Of a DNA stretch of 64,000 nt, positions 10,501 to 17,474 are shown in pieces (position 1 is the first letter of the stretch; every line of letters begins with the position of its first letter). The stretch covers positions 210,511-274,510 of the forward strand of contig NZ_FOVN01000003.1 of the NCBI RefSeq assembly GCF_900115185.1, written 5' to 3'. The notes under the pieces are model-generated. The model saw nothing but the letters and a program-made list of their open reading frames with translations. It searched no databases and had not been told where the DNA came from. The position numbers and the translations under genes are program-made. The DNA is from Algorimicrobium echini (lineage in GTDB: Bacteria > Bacteroidota > Bacteroidia > Flavobacteriales > Flavobacteriaceae).

Positions 10501-11242
10501 TTTCTGCTTTTAAAGAGATAACAGAATCAAATTCTTTAATTTGATAATAATCGGGTTTGTCTGCTGTTTTAGGAGCAAACTGTTCTACACGTGGTCCTTT
10601 TACAAACGCCACATTATCTTTATAGGCAGAAACAATATCGTTAGGGTTCTTGTTTGATGTTTCTCGAATCATTTTGAATAATGAAACAGGTTTTTCTTGA
10701 CCGTCAATAATGAAGGTGCCATTGAATATTTTATGGCGACAATGTTCCGAATTCACCTGTGAAAACCCAAATACTTCTGAATCAGTTAAAGGTCGTCCAA
10801 TTTTTTTAGAAACACTTTCCAGATACGCTATTTCTTCTTCATTAAGCGCTAGACCTTCTTGTTGATTATAAGCAGAAATATCATCAATGTTTAAAATAGA
10901 TTCTGGTTGTATGTTGATAGAAAATGAATCTTGATTTAACCCATTGTATTTTTCTGAAATCATAGGGTCATAATCCTTAAAATCGTGAGTAGCAACATGG
11001 AACTCCTCAATACGAATTATATTTTCTATACCCATGTTTTGGGTGATTTCTACAGCATTTGTACTCCAAGGCGTAATCATTGCAGCACGAGGACCAACAA
11101 AAAAAGCATCCAGAGATGCTTGTTCTATTTTTGGCTGGTTGCCAAATAACCATACTAATTTAGATATGGTTTCGGTTGATAATTCTTTTGTTGCTTGAAC
11201 AGCAAAAACTTTACTGTTTTGGTTTCCGAAGAAGTGAATCAT
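7538..11242 (-). CDS. purL: Phosphoribosylformylglycinamidine synthase, single-chain form
   Basis: Fourth step of purine synthesis: FGAR + glutamine + ATP to FGAM. At 1234 residues this is the large one-chain form with glutaminase fused, as in E. coli (about 1300), not the split PurL/PurQ/PurS form. The order is an N-terminal domain with [15 protein letters not shown], the first AIRS-like half with [29 protein letters not shown] (seen in pieces) and [13 protein letters not shown], the second AIRS half with [11 protein letters not shown] and GHDVASGGL, and a C-terminal class I glutaminase with [19 protein letters not shown], nucleophile Cys near residue 1080 (GICNGAQ) and the MPHIERSTF block. 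It has its own -7 box and terminator, so it appears to be a single-gene unit. Confidence 0.98.
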   Translation of the reverse strand: [1234 protein letters not shown]

Positions 11243-11279
11243 TATGTATGAGTTAGATTGTGTTGTTTTTTATAATGTG

Positions 11280-11287
11280 CAAATTTA
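11280..11287 (-). promoter_or_regulatory. Probable purL -7 promoter box
   Basis: Minus-strand TAAATTTG fits TAnnTTTG, 37 bases before the purL ATG. No convincing -33 TTG at the expected spacing. Confidence 0.5.
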
Positions 11288-11331
11288 CTTTTTTTCATTG
11301 TAATAATAACTATTTCAAGTATTGAAAATCG

Positions 11332-11353
11332 CGAGTTATTCACGAGTTATTCA
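11332..11353. repeat. Exact 11-bp tandem duplication
   Basis: CGAGTTATTCA occurs twice head to tail (11332-11342, 11343-11353) between the purL promoter and the terminator of the endonuclease gene. It may be a replication-slippage duplication or a paired binding site upstream of purL. Confidence 0.8.
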
Positions 11354-11357
11354 CCAT

Positions 11358-11389
11358 AAAAAAAGCGACTCGTTAAAGTCGCTTTTAAA
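11358..11389 (-). terminator. Terminator of the endonuclease I gene
   Basis: Stem AAAAGCGAC / GTCGCTTTT (11361-11369 with 11378-11386), 8-base loop, A/T-rich on both sides, directly after the endonuclease stop codon. Confidence 0.85.
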
Positions 11390-11391
11390 AT

Positions 11392-13233
11392 TTATTTCTT
11401 GATAAGTTTTTTACTTATGGTTGTTTCGTTTTGTTTAATTCTTAAAATATAAATACCACTGGTTAATTGATCCGTTGGTATCACATCTGATTTGTAAATC
11501 ATGCTTGAAATCACTTTTTTACCTAGAACATTGTATATTTCTACTTGAGTTTCTGTTGGATACTTTAAATTGATTTTTAAGCTGTTCTTAACAGGATTTG
11601 GAAATATAGTAACATCTGACACTGTAAAATCATTGGTACTTAAGTTTGAGTAGCACGTCCATGATAAATCATCAAAAGCAACTCTATTAGATGTTCCACT
11701 ATTGCCATCAATTACAATGGAAACAGAACCTTCAACATTTATGTTTGGAATGGTTATAGTTTGAACAGCATCTTGGTCGCCATATGCTATTGTTCCAACG
11801 ACTGTATTATTAACTTTTAAATTGAAAGTTCCTCCAGATCCACCAAAAACTCGTTTGGTTGTTACTGTAAAGCTTCCAATACCTCCAGCTGTTGCAGGAG
11901 CTGTAAGGCTTCCGTTTCTAATGGTAATAGCCCTATTTGTAATAGTTTGATCTGTCCTAGCATCGGTTGCAGTCCAATTTCCTCCATTGTCTCCTGTCCA
12001 ATTTCTTGTATCGTAACTACCACTATTTGCAGGGATACTTTCAAACGTTTCAGATAAACAATTTACGCCTACACCATTATTTGTAGTTGTTTCACAAGCT
12101 TGATTACTGAAGTCAGATTCATTTCCAGCTGCATCTTTTGCTTTAATGGTAAAACAATAGTTGGTATCAGCCATCAGTCCTGGAACCGTAAAATTAGTTC
12201 CACTAGTGTTAAATGAATTAACTCCATCAATATACACATCATAGGAAACTACAGCCACATTATCTGTTGATGCAGTCCAGTTTAAATCGATTGTATTGTC
12301 GGTAGGGTTGGACGCTATTAAGTTTGTAGCTACTGTAGGTGCTTCGGTATCTGGAGTAGGATTCCATATAGCATTTACATATTCGGGATGATCTACAAAT
12401 GGATTTCTGTTTGATTGGTGGTTATAGAAGATATTATCATTTCTGTCAATTTCTTTTTGAGAAACAGGATCCATTGCATGCCATTGTAATAAAATGTTTA
12501 AAAAGGTTTCTTCAAAAACTACATCTGAAGTACCATTAAACATGGGGTAACTTCCCCAACCAGCAACTTGATCTTCATAACGGGTTGCAAAATAGAAGTG
12601 GATGCGAGCAATATCACCCTTAAATTCATCAATTGGTTCAAATACGGTACCTGTATATCCAGCTGAATAACCACTGTTTAAATTTCCTCCTAGTTTAGAG
12701 CCGTTTTGTGTTGGGTTAGTAATACCGTTTTGGTTTGTTAAGTTCGTATCGTCAACGCGTCCAAAGGGAAAACTACCTCTAAATCCATTAACTCGCCCAT
12801 CCGTAGGTAATAACTCATGAGCATCACTGCGCATAGGTGTTTGTTCATTGAAAACGGATTGCGGAATTACGTGTTCTTTGTTATAACAATCCCCTTCGCC
12901 ACTATAATTTCCACACTCGTCTGAACCTGGCGTAAATGTGTAGGGATCTGCACCATTAGGATTTTCAGAATATGGGTCTAAAATAGTGTTACTTCCTATT
13001 TCATAATAATTATCTAATTCATAAGAAGAAATAAAACCATCCATAGCATCATATCCTTGATCGTTATGAAAATATTCTGGAGTTAAACCGTCGTTTGCTG
13101 TATTAATAATACGTTTTAATTGTGTTTTAAGCGTATATCCTGTTCCAGTTGCTGTACTATAATAATTTGCAGGTACTTGCGCAAAGGCAGCTGATCCTAT
13201 TAATAAAACGAGTAAAGTGTAAAGTTTTTTCAT
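11392..13233 (-). CDS. Secreted endonuclease I with fibronectin III domain and T9SS sorting tail
   Basis: Extracellular nuclease of 613 residues. Signal peptide MKKLYTLLVLLIGSAAFAQ (1-19). The endonuclease I domain (about 25-290) shows CYNKEHVIPQSVF, with His121 as likely catalytic/metal residue, and SDAHELLPTDGRVNGFRGSF. A fibronectin III domain follows (about 295-385), then a beta-rich region and a C-terminal type A sorting domain (about 540-613) with VTIFPNPVKNSLKI, IYNVLGKKV and final SKKLIKK. The protein is therefore exported by Sec, crosses the outer membrane by T9SS and is probably released or surface-attached. Scavenging phosphate and nucleosides from environmental DNA is the likely use. 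Only 12 bases separate it from the rRNA methyltransferase gene upstream. Confidence 0.93.
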   Translation of the reverse strand: MKKLYTLLVLLIGSAAFAQVPANYYSTATGTGYTLKTQLKRIINTANDGLTPEYFHNDQGYDAMDGFISSYELDNYYEIGSNTILDPYSENPNGADPYTFTPGSDECGNYSGEGDCYNKEHVIPQSVFNEQTPMRSDAHELLPTDGRVNGFRGSFPFGRVDDTNLTNQNGITNPTQNGSKLGGNLNSGYSAGYTGTVFEPIDEFKGDIARIHFYFATRYEDQVAGWGSYPMFNGTSDVVFEETFLNILLQWHAMDPVSQKEIDRNDNIFYNHQSNRNPFVDHPEYVNAIWNPTPDTEAPTVATNLIASNPTDNTIDLNWTASTDNVAVVSYDVYIDGVNSFNTSGTNFTVPGLMADTNYCFTIKAKDAAGNESDFSNQACETTTNNGVGVNCLSETFESIPANSGSYDTRNWTGDNGGNWTATDARTDQTITNRAITIRNGSLTAPATAGGIGSFTVTTKRVFGGSGGTFNLKVNNTVVGTIAYGDQDAVQTITIPNINVEGSVSIVIDGNSGTSNRVAFDDLSWTCYSNLSTNDFTVSDVTIFPNPVKNSLKINLKYPTETQVEIYNVLGKKVISSMIYKSDVIPTDQLTSGIYILRIKQNETTISKKLIKK

Positions 13234-13245
13234 GCTATTAATTTT

Positions 13246-14457
13246 TTATTTCTTTTGAAGTAATGCCATATAAAACCCGTCGAAACCAGTTTTAGACGCG
13301 AGTACTTTATTCTCTTTTACAAATGTAAAATCTTTTCCAGATTCCGATGCTAAAAATGTGTTAACTTGATTTTGGTTTTCGGATGGTAAAACAGAGCAAG
13401 TAGCATAAACTAGTTGTCCGCCAGACTTTACAATTCGTGAATATTGTTGAAGGATTTCTTGCTGTGTTTTTTTTATATTATCTAAAAATTCAGGTTCTAA
13501 TTTCCATTTAGCATCTGGATTTCTTTTTAAAACACCTAAACCCGAACACGGTGCATCAATCAAAACCCGATCGGCTTTATCATAAAGTTTTTTAATAACT
13601 TTTGTTGAATCTATATGCCTTGGTTCAATATTATGTGCACCATTTCGCTTGGCGCGACGTTTTAGTTCATTGAGTTTATTGGCATAAATATCCAGTGCAA
13701 TAATTTGTCCTTTATTATCCATTAGGGATGCTAAATGCAATGTTTTTCCACCAGCTCCAGCACAGGTATCAACTACACGCATACCTGGTTCTACATTTAA
13801 AAATTCAGCAACTAATTGTGATGATGCATCCTGAACTTCAAAATGCCCATTTTTAAAGGCATCAGTTGTAAACACATTAGCACGTTCTTTTAGTCTTAAA
13901 GCATTTGGGTAATCTTTAATGAATTCCGAATCAATTTCTAAATCAAATAATTCCGCTTGTAGTTTTTCTTTAGTTGTTTTAAGTGTATTAACACGCAAAA
14001 CAACATCTGCTTGCTCATTTAAAGCAGCAATTTCTTTTGTCCATGCCGCTTCACCTAATTCTTTAACGCCCAGTTCGTCCATCCAGTCTGGGATAGATTC
14101 TTTGAATTTTCTAATTTTAGAAAGCTCATCAAAACGGCCTTTAATTTTACGTGACGGTGTGTTTTCAAAGTATTTCCAATCTGGTAATTTTAGGCCTCTT
14201 AAGGTTGCCCAAACAGCAAAAACGCGCCATAAATCTTCGCGGCTATAGGGTTCTTTTACTTCAGCAATTTCTGTGTATAAACGTTTCCAACGTACGATTT
14301 CGTAAGTTGTTTCGGCTACAAAACCACGATCACGACTTCCCCAGCGTTTATCGCGTTTTAATAGTTGCTGAATAACTTTATCAGCATATTTTCCTTCGTT
14401 AAATATAAGTGTTAAACCGTCTATTACGGCAAAACATAAGTTTCTGTGTAATCGCAT
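13246..14457 (-). CDS. RsmB/NOP-family RNA (cytosine-5) methyltransferase
   Basis: SAM-dependent m5C methyltransferase acting on RNA, most likely 16S rRNA. The SAM-binding block is VVDTCAGAGGKTLHLASLM, motif IV LIDAPCSGLGVLKRNPDAKW carries the PC catalytic Cys, and motif VI YATCSVLPSENQNQV carries the second (TC) Cys, so both catalytic cysteines are kept. 403 residues. The first 150 residues are a divergent accessory domain that does not look like the NusB-like domain of E. coli RsmB, so target assignment to C967 is uncertain. It precedes the endonuclease gene and may share its transcript. Confidence 0.92.
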   Translation of the reverse strand: MRLHRNLCFAVIDGLTLIFNEGKYADKVIQQLLKRDKRWGSRDRGFVAETTYEIVRWKRLYTEIAEVKEPYSREDLWRVFAVWATLRGLKLPDWKYFENTPSRKIKGRFDELSKIRKFKESIPDWMDELGVKELGEAAWTKEIAALNEQADVVLRVNTLKTTKEKLQAELFDLEIDSEFIKDYPNALRLKERANVFTTDAFKNGHFEVQDASSQLVAEFLNVEPGMRVVDTCAGAGGKTLHLASLMDNKGQIIALDIYANKLNELKRRAKRNGAHNIEPRHIDSTKVIKKLYDKADRVLIDAPCSGLGVLKRNPDAKWKLEPEFLDNIKKTQQEILQQYSRIVKSGGQLVYATCSVLPSENQNQVNTFLASESGKDFTFVKENKVLASKTGFDGFYMALLQKK

Positions 14458-14530
14458 TTTTTATATGTGTGAAGCATTCTGAAGTTAATAATTAAAAAAT
14501 CAGGATACTTTTTAGTTGTTTAAAAGCATG

Positions 14531-14538
14531 CAAAGGTA
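14531..14538 (-). promoter_or_regulatory. Probable -7 box for the RNA methyltransferase gene
   Basis: Minus-strand TACCTTTG fits TAnnTTTG, about 74 bases before the ATG at 14457. No -33 element is clear. Confidence 0.4.
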
Positions 14539-14611
14539 CATAAACTTTATTTCTTTGGAAGTTTATCTAAATATTCGTTTAGCTTTTCTATTTTTATGAA
14601 AAATAATAAGT

Positions 14612-15661
14612 ATGAAATTTTTTTTTCTAGCACTAACGGCACTCTCACTTTTTAGCTGTAATAATGACTCTGAAAAGCCTTGGAAACCTATTTCAAGAGT
14701 AGAAATTGAAACGATTTTAAACGATTCTACCCTAAGCATTCGTGCTTTAGAAATTTTAGATTCTAAAAGTCTAGCCTTTGGCGCTAATAACAATACCTAT
14801 GGATTGTATAATATGGAATCAAATACGTGGTTAATTTCTGAACAAACACACGATTCTCTTAATCTAGAATTTAGAGCTATTGGGAATAATTCAGAAGATT
14901 TTTTCATGTTAAGTGTTGGAAATCCAGCACTATTGTTTAAAACTTCCAATTCAGGTACCATGGAATTGGTTTATAAAGAAGTTCATGAAAAGGTGTTTTA
15001 TGATGCCATGGCGTTTTGGAATAAACAAGAGGGTATTGCCATTGGTGATGCTACTGATACTTGTTTGAGTATTATTATTACGAGAGATGCTGGTAAAACT
15101 TGGCAAAAAATTCCGTGTGATGAATTGCCGGATGCAAGTCATGGTTCCGCTGCTTTTGCAGCTAGTAACACGAATATTGTGGTTAAAGGATCTAAAACAT
15201 GGGTTGCAACAGGAGGGAAGGTTAGTACTGTTTTATATTCTGGTGATAAAGGTAAAAGCTGGGAAGCAATTAATACACCTATTATTCAAGGTTTAGAAAC
15301 AACTGGTTTATATTCCATAGATTTTTATGATGAGATGGTTGGTTTTGGAATTGGAGGTGATTATACAAAGCCTGATGATAATTCAGCAAATAAAATTAGG
15401 ACTATAGATGGCGGTAAAACGTGGGAGTTGGTTGCTGAAAATAAAGAGCCAGGTTATCGTAGTTGTATTCAATATATTCCAAACAGTGATGGAAAAGAAT
15501 TGCTAGCTGTTGGATTTAAAGGTATGGACTATTCCAACGATAATGGAACGACTTGGACACATGTAACCGATGAAGGGTTTTATTCTATTCGTTTTTTAAA
15601 TGATAGTATTGCCTATGCGTCTGGAAAGGGAAGAGTGAGTAAAGTTGTGTTTAAAAGATAA
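14612..15661 (+). CDS. Ycf48-like beta-propeller lipoprotein
   Basis: 349-residue lipoprotein. Signal peptide ends in LFSC (Cys16), so it is lipidated. The body has repeated propeller motifs of the BNR/Ycf48 kind: TRDAGKTWQKI, SGDKGKSWEAI, TIDGGKTWELV, SNDNGTTWTHV. Relatives in Bacteroidota are often named oxidoreductase, or after the photosystem II assembly factor Ycf48, but nothing here points to redox or photosynthetic work; it is more safely a WD40/BNR-like surface or periplasmic protein of unknown role. It stands alone, transcribed towards the Spy-like gene with a shared terminator. Confidence 0.8.
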   Translation: MKFFFLALTALSLFSCNNDSEKPWKPISRVEIETILNDSTLSIRALEILDSKSLAFGANNNTYGLYNMESNTWLISEQTHDSLNLEFRAIGNNSEDFFMLSVGNPALLFKTSNSGTMELVYKEVHEKVFYDAMAFWNKQEGIAIGDATDTCLSIIITRDAGKTWQKIPCDELPDASHGSAAFAASNTNIVVKGSKTWVATGGKVSTVLYSGDKGKSWEAINTPIIQGLETTGLYSIDFYDEMVGFGIGGDYTKPDDNSANKIRTIDGGKTWELVAENKEPGYRSCIQYIPNSDGKELLAVGFKGMDYSNDNGTTWTHVTDEGFYSIRFLNDSIAYASGKGRVSKVVFKR

Positions 15662-15662
15662 T

Positions 15663-15690
15663 AAAAAAGCAGCTTGAGTGCTGCTTTTTT
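15663..15690. terminator. Bidirectional terminator between convergent genes
   Basis: Perfect 11-base stem AAAAAAGCAGC / GCTGCTTTTTT (15663-15673 with 15680-15690), 6-base loop. It serves the Ycf48-like gene on plus and the Spy-like gene on minus. Confidence 0.92.
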
Positions 15691-15693
15691 ATA

Positions 15694-16143
15694 TCATGGT
15701 GTTTTTTTAGATTTTTTGTGACGATTTTTATATTCTTCAAACATTTTTCGTTTAAAATCGTCTTCTACTTTTTTTAGTAAAACTACTTTTTTTGCTGGTA
15801 ATACAGTTAACAAGTCAGTCATATATTTTTGAAATAACTGATGTCTTTTGTTAGACAGTTCACGCATTTCGTTAATTAATATTTTGGCTTCATTTTCTGT
15901 TAAATTATCAACGTCAATGTTTTTACGTTTAGCTGAACTCGCATCTCGAAGCGCGTCATAACTATCTTCAAACGTATTGTAAATAGGCCAGAATTTTTGC
16001 GCTTCTGTTTGAGTGAGATTTAATTTTTCGGTTATATAAGCTACTTTCAACGTTTTAATTTTTTCATGATGATCATCTCTGTTTTGAGAAAAACCAACTG
16101 TGCTTATCAGTGCCGTTATTAGTATTAAAATTGTCTGTTTCAT
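15694..16143 (-). CDS. Spy/CpxP-like periplasmic protein of an ECF sigma operon
   Basis: 149 residues with signal peptide MKQTILILITALISTVGFSQ, then an all-helical, charged body: KLNLTQTEAQKFWPIYNTF is the LTxxQ-type motif of Spy/CpxP-like proteins, followed by basic helices and a Lys-rich tail. Database relatives in Flavobacteriaceae are often called sensor of ECF-type sigma factor. It is third in the order sigma factor, membrane protein, this gene, 94 bases after the second. A role as periplasmic chaperone or stress sensor feeding back on the sigma factor is inference. Confidence 0.75.
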   Translation of the reverse strand: MKQTILILITALISTVGFSQNRDDHHEKIKTLKVAYITEKLNLTQTEAQKFWPIYNTFEDSYDALRDASSAKRKNIDVDNLTENEAKILINEMRELSNKRHQLFQKYMTDLLTVLPAKKVVLLKKVEDDFKRKMFEEYKNRHKKSKKTP

Positions 16144-16237
16144 GTGATTGTTTTTATAAAAAACCTACTTGGAGTTATTGCTCAATTATTCGTGAGAAAA
16201 ACTTTTTAGTATGCTTGTATTAATGCAGGTTTTGTTG

Positions 16238-16732
16238 TTATTCAAAATCTTCAATATCCGTATTATTATATAAATAGCTTTCTAATGACACATCACTTAA
16301 GGCTTCATTATAAATGGCATCTTCAAAAGTAGATGGGTCTAAAATAAGGTTGTTAAAGGTTGCTGATTCGTAATCATTTGAAAGGATATAATTTTCAATA
16401 CTTTCGTTATCTAAAGATGAAAAATTGACTGATTTATTAAAGTCGGGCATTGTAATCATTAAAACAGCAATGGCAGCAATACTAGCAACATATAACCATG
16501 CTTTTTTGGAATAGAGCGGAATAACTTTGGTTTCTGTTTTTTTATTTGTTTTGTTATTAAGCTCTGCTACCTGAAATGTTTCAAAATAATTTTCAGGTAC
16601 TTTAAAACCTGATGTCTTACTTTTCTCTTTGAGTGAAATGTCACTCAAAAGTCTTTCCTCAAAGGTTTCAAAGTAATTATCTGGTGTTTTAAAACCTGAT
16701 TTTTTAAGGGTATGTAATTTACTGTTTTTCAT
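16238..16732 (-). CDS. Single-pass membrane protein, putative anti-sigma partner
   Basis: 164 residues. The cytoplasmic N-terminal half carries a short motif twice: SGFKTPDNYFETFEERLL (about 12-29) and SGFKVPENYFETFQ (about 41-54). One membrane segment follows (WLYVASIAAIAVLMITM, about 79-95), then an acidic, Asn-rich outer part ending in DIEDFE. It lies 31 bases after the ECF sigma gene, the position of an anti-sigma factor. It has no zinc motif of the ZAS kind and no recognised anti-sigma domain, so the role rests on position and topology. The duplicated GFKxPxNYFETF motif is a reasonable candidate for the sigma-binding element. Confidence 0.65.
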   Translation of the reverse strand: MKNSKLHTLKKSGFKTPDNYFETFEERLLSDISLKEKSKTSGFKVPENYFETFQVAELNNKTNKKTETKVIPLYSKKAWLYVASIAAIAVLMITMPDFNKSVNFSSLDNESIENYILSNDYESATFNNLILDPSTFEDAIYNEALSDVSLESYLYNNTDIEDFE

Positions 16733-16763
16733 TACTGTTTAGACTCAAAATTCTTTTAAAGGT

Positions 16764-17306
16764 TTAATCATTAAGTAGATAGTCTTCAACTTTTTTTACG
16801 GCTATATGATAGGAGGCTTTTAAAGCGCCTTCACTGGTTTCTAAAATCTCAGACATGTCTTTATATTTTAAATCCTGAAAATATTTCATATTAAAAACCA
16901 ATTGTTGTTTTTCTGGTAATTTAGCAATGGCACGTTGTAATTTGAGTTGAATAGCTTCCCCTTCAAAATAAACGTCCGATTGCATGTTTTGAATCGCTAA
17001 ATTCTGAACCTCTTCATTGGAAACTTGCATTTGCTTGGCTCGTTTATTGATAAAGGTAAGCGCTTCATTGGTTGCAATCCGGTACATCCATGAAAATAAT
17101 TTACTATCGCCTTTAAAACTATTAATATTTCTATAGATTTTTATAAAGGTATTTTGTAAAACATCATCTGTGTCGTCATGCGATTTTACGATATGCCGAA
17201 TATGCCAATATAGTCGTTCTTTATATTGCGATACCAATTCATTGAAAGCCACATGGCGTGTGCTTTCAGATTTTAAATTGGCTACTAATTGGGCTTCGGT
17301 AATCAC
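16764..17306 (-). CDS. ECF-type RNA polymerase sigma factor
   Basis: 180-residue sigma-70 family factor with only regions 2 and 4. Region 2: DDTDDVLQNTFIKIYRNI and SKLFSWMYRIATNEALTF. Region 4: AIAKLPEKQQLVFNMKYFQ with helix-turn-helix KYKDMSEILETSEGALKASY. The start codon is GTG at 17306; no in-frame ATG lies close enough to replace it. First gene of a three-gene operon with a membrane partner and a Spy-like protein, an arrangement typical of envelope-stress ECF systems in this group. Confidence 0.92.
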   Translation of the reverse strand: MITEAQLVANLKSESTRHVAFNELVSQYKERLYWHIRHIVKSHDDTDDVLQNTFIKIYRNINSFKGDSKLFSWMYRIATNEALTFINKRAKQMQVSNEEVQNLAIQNMQSDVYFEGEAIQLKLQRAIAKLPEKQQLVFNMKYFQDLKYKDMSEILETSEGALKASYHIAVKKVEDYLLND

Positions 17307-17474
17307 AATTTGATTTTTACTTTAGACTTATAAAAGGTAAAAAAGTTTAATGAGACTTTTAAAATAAGTTTTCAGTGCTCAAGGAGTGTTGTGTTTAATA
17401 AAAGTTACCAGTTATTTTATGTGGAAAAGTAATTTGAAATAGCCTCATTTTTAAGAGTCATACTGCTTGAAAAC

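Noticed and set aside
14612-15661. Photosystem II assembly factor
   Set aside because: Propeller motif similarity only; nothing in the window suggests photosynthesis.
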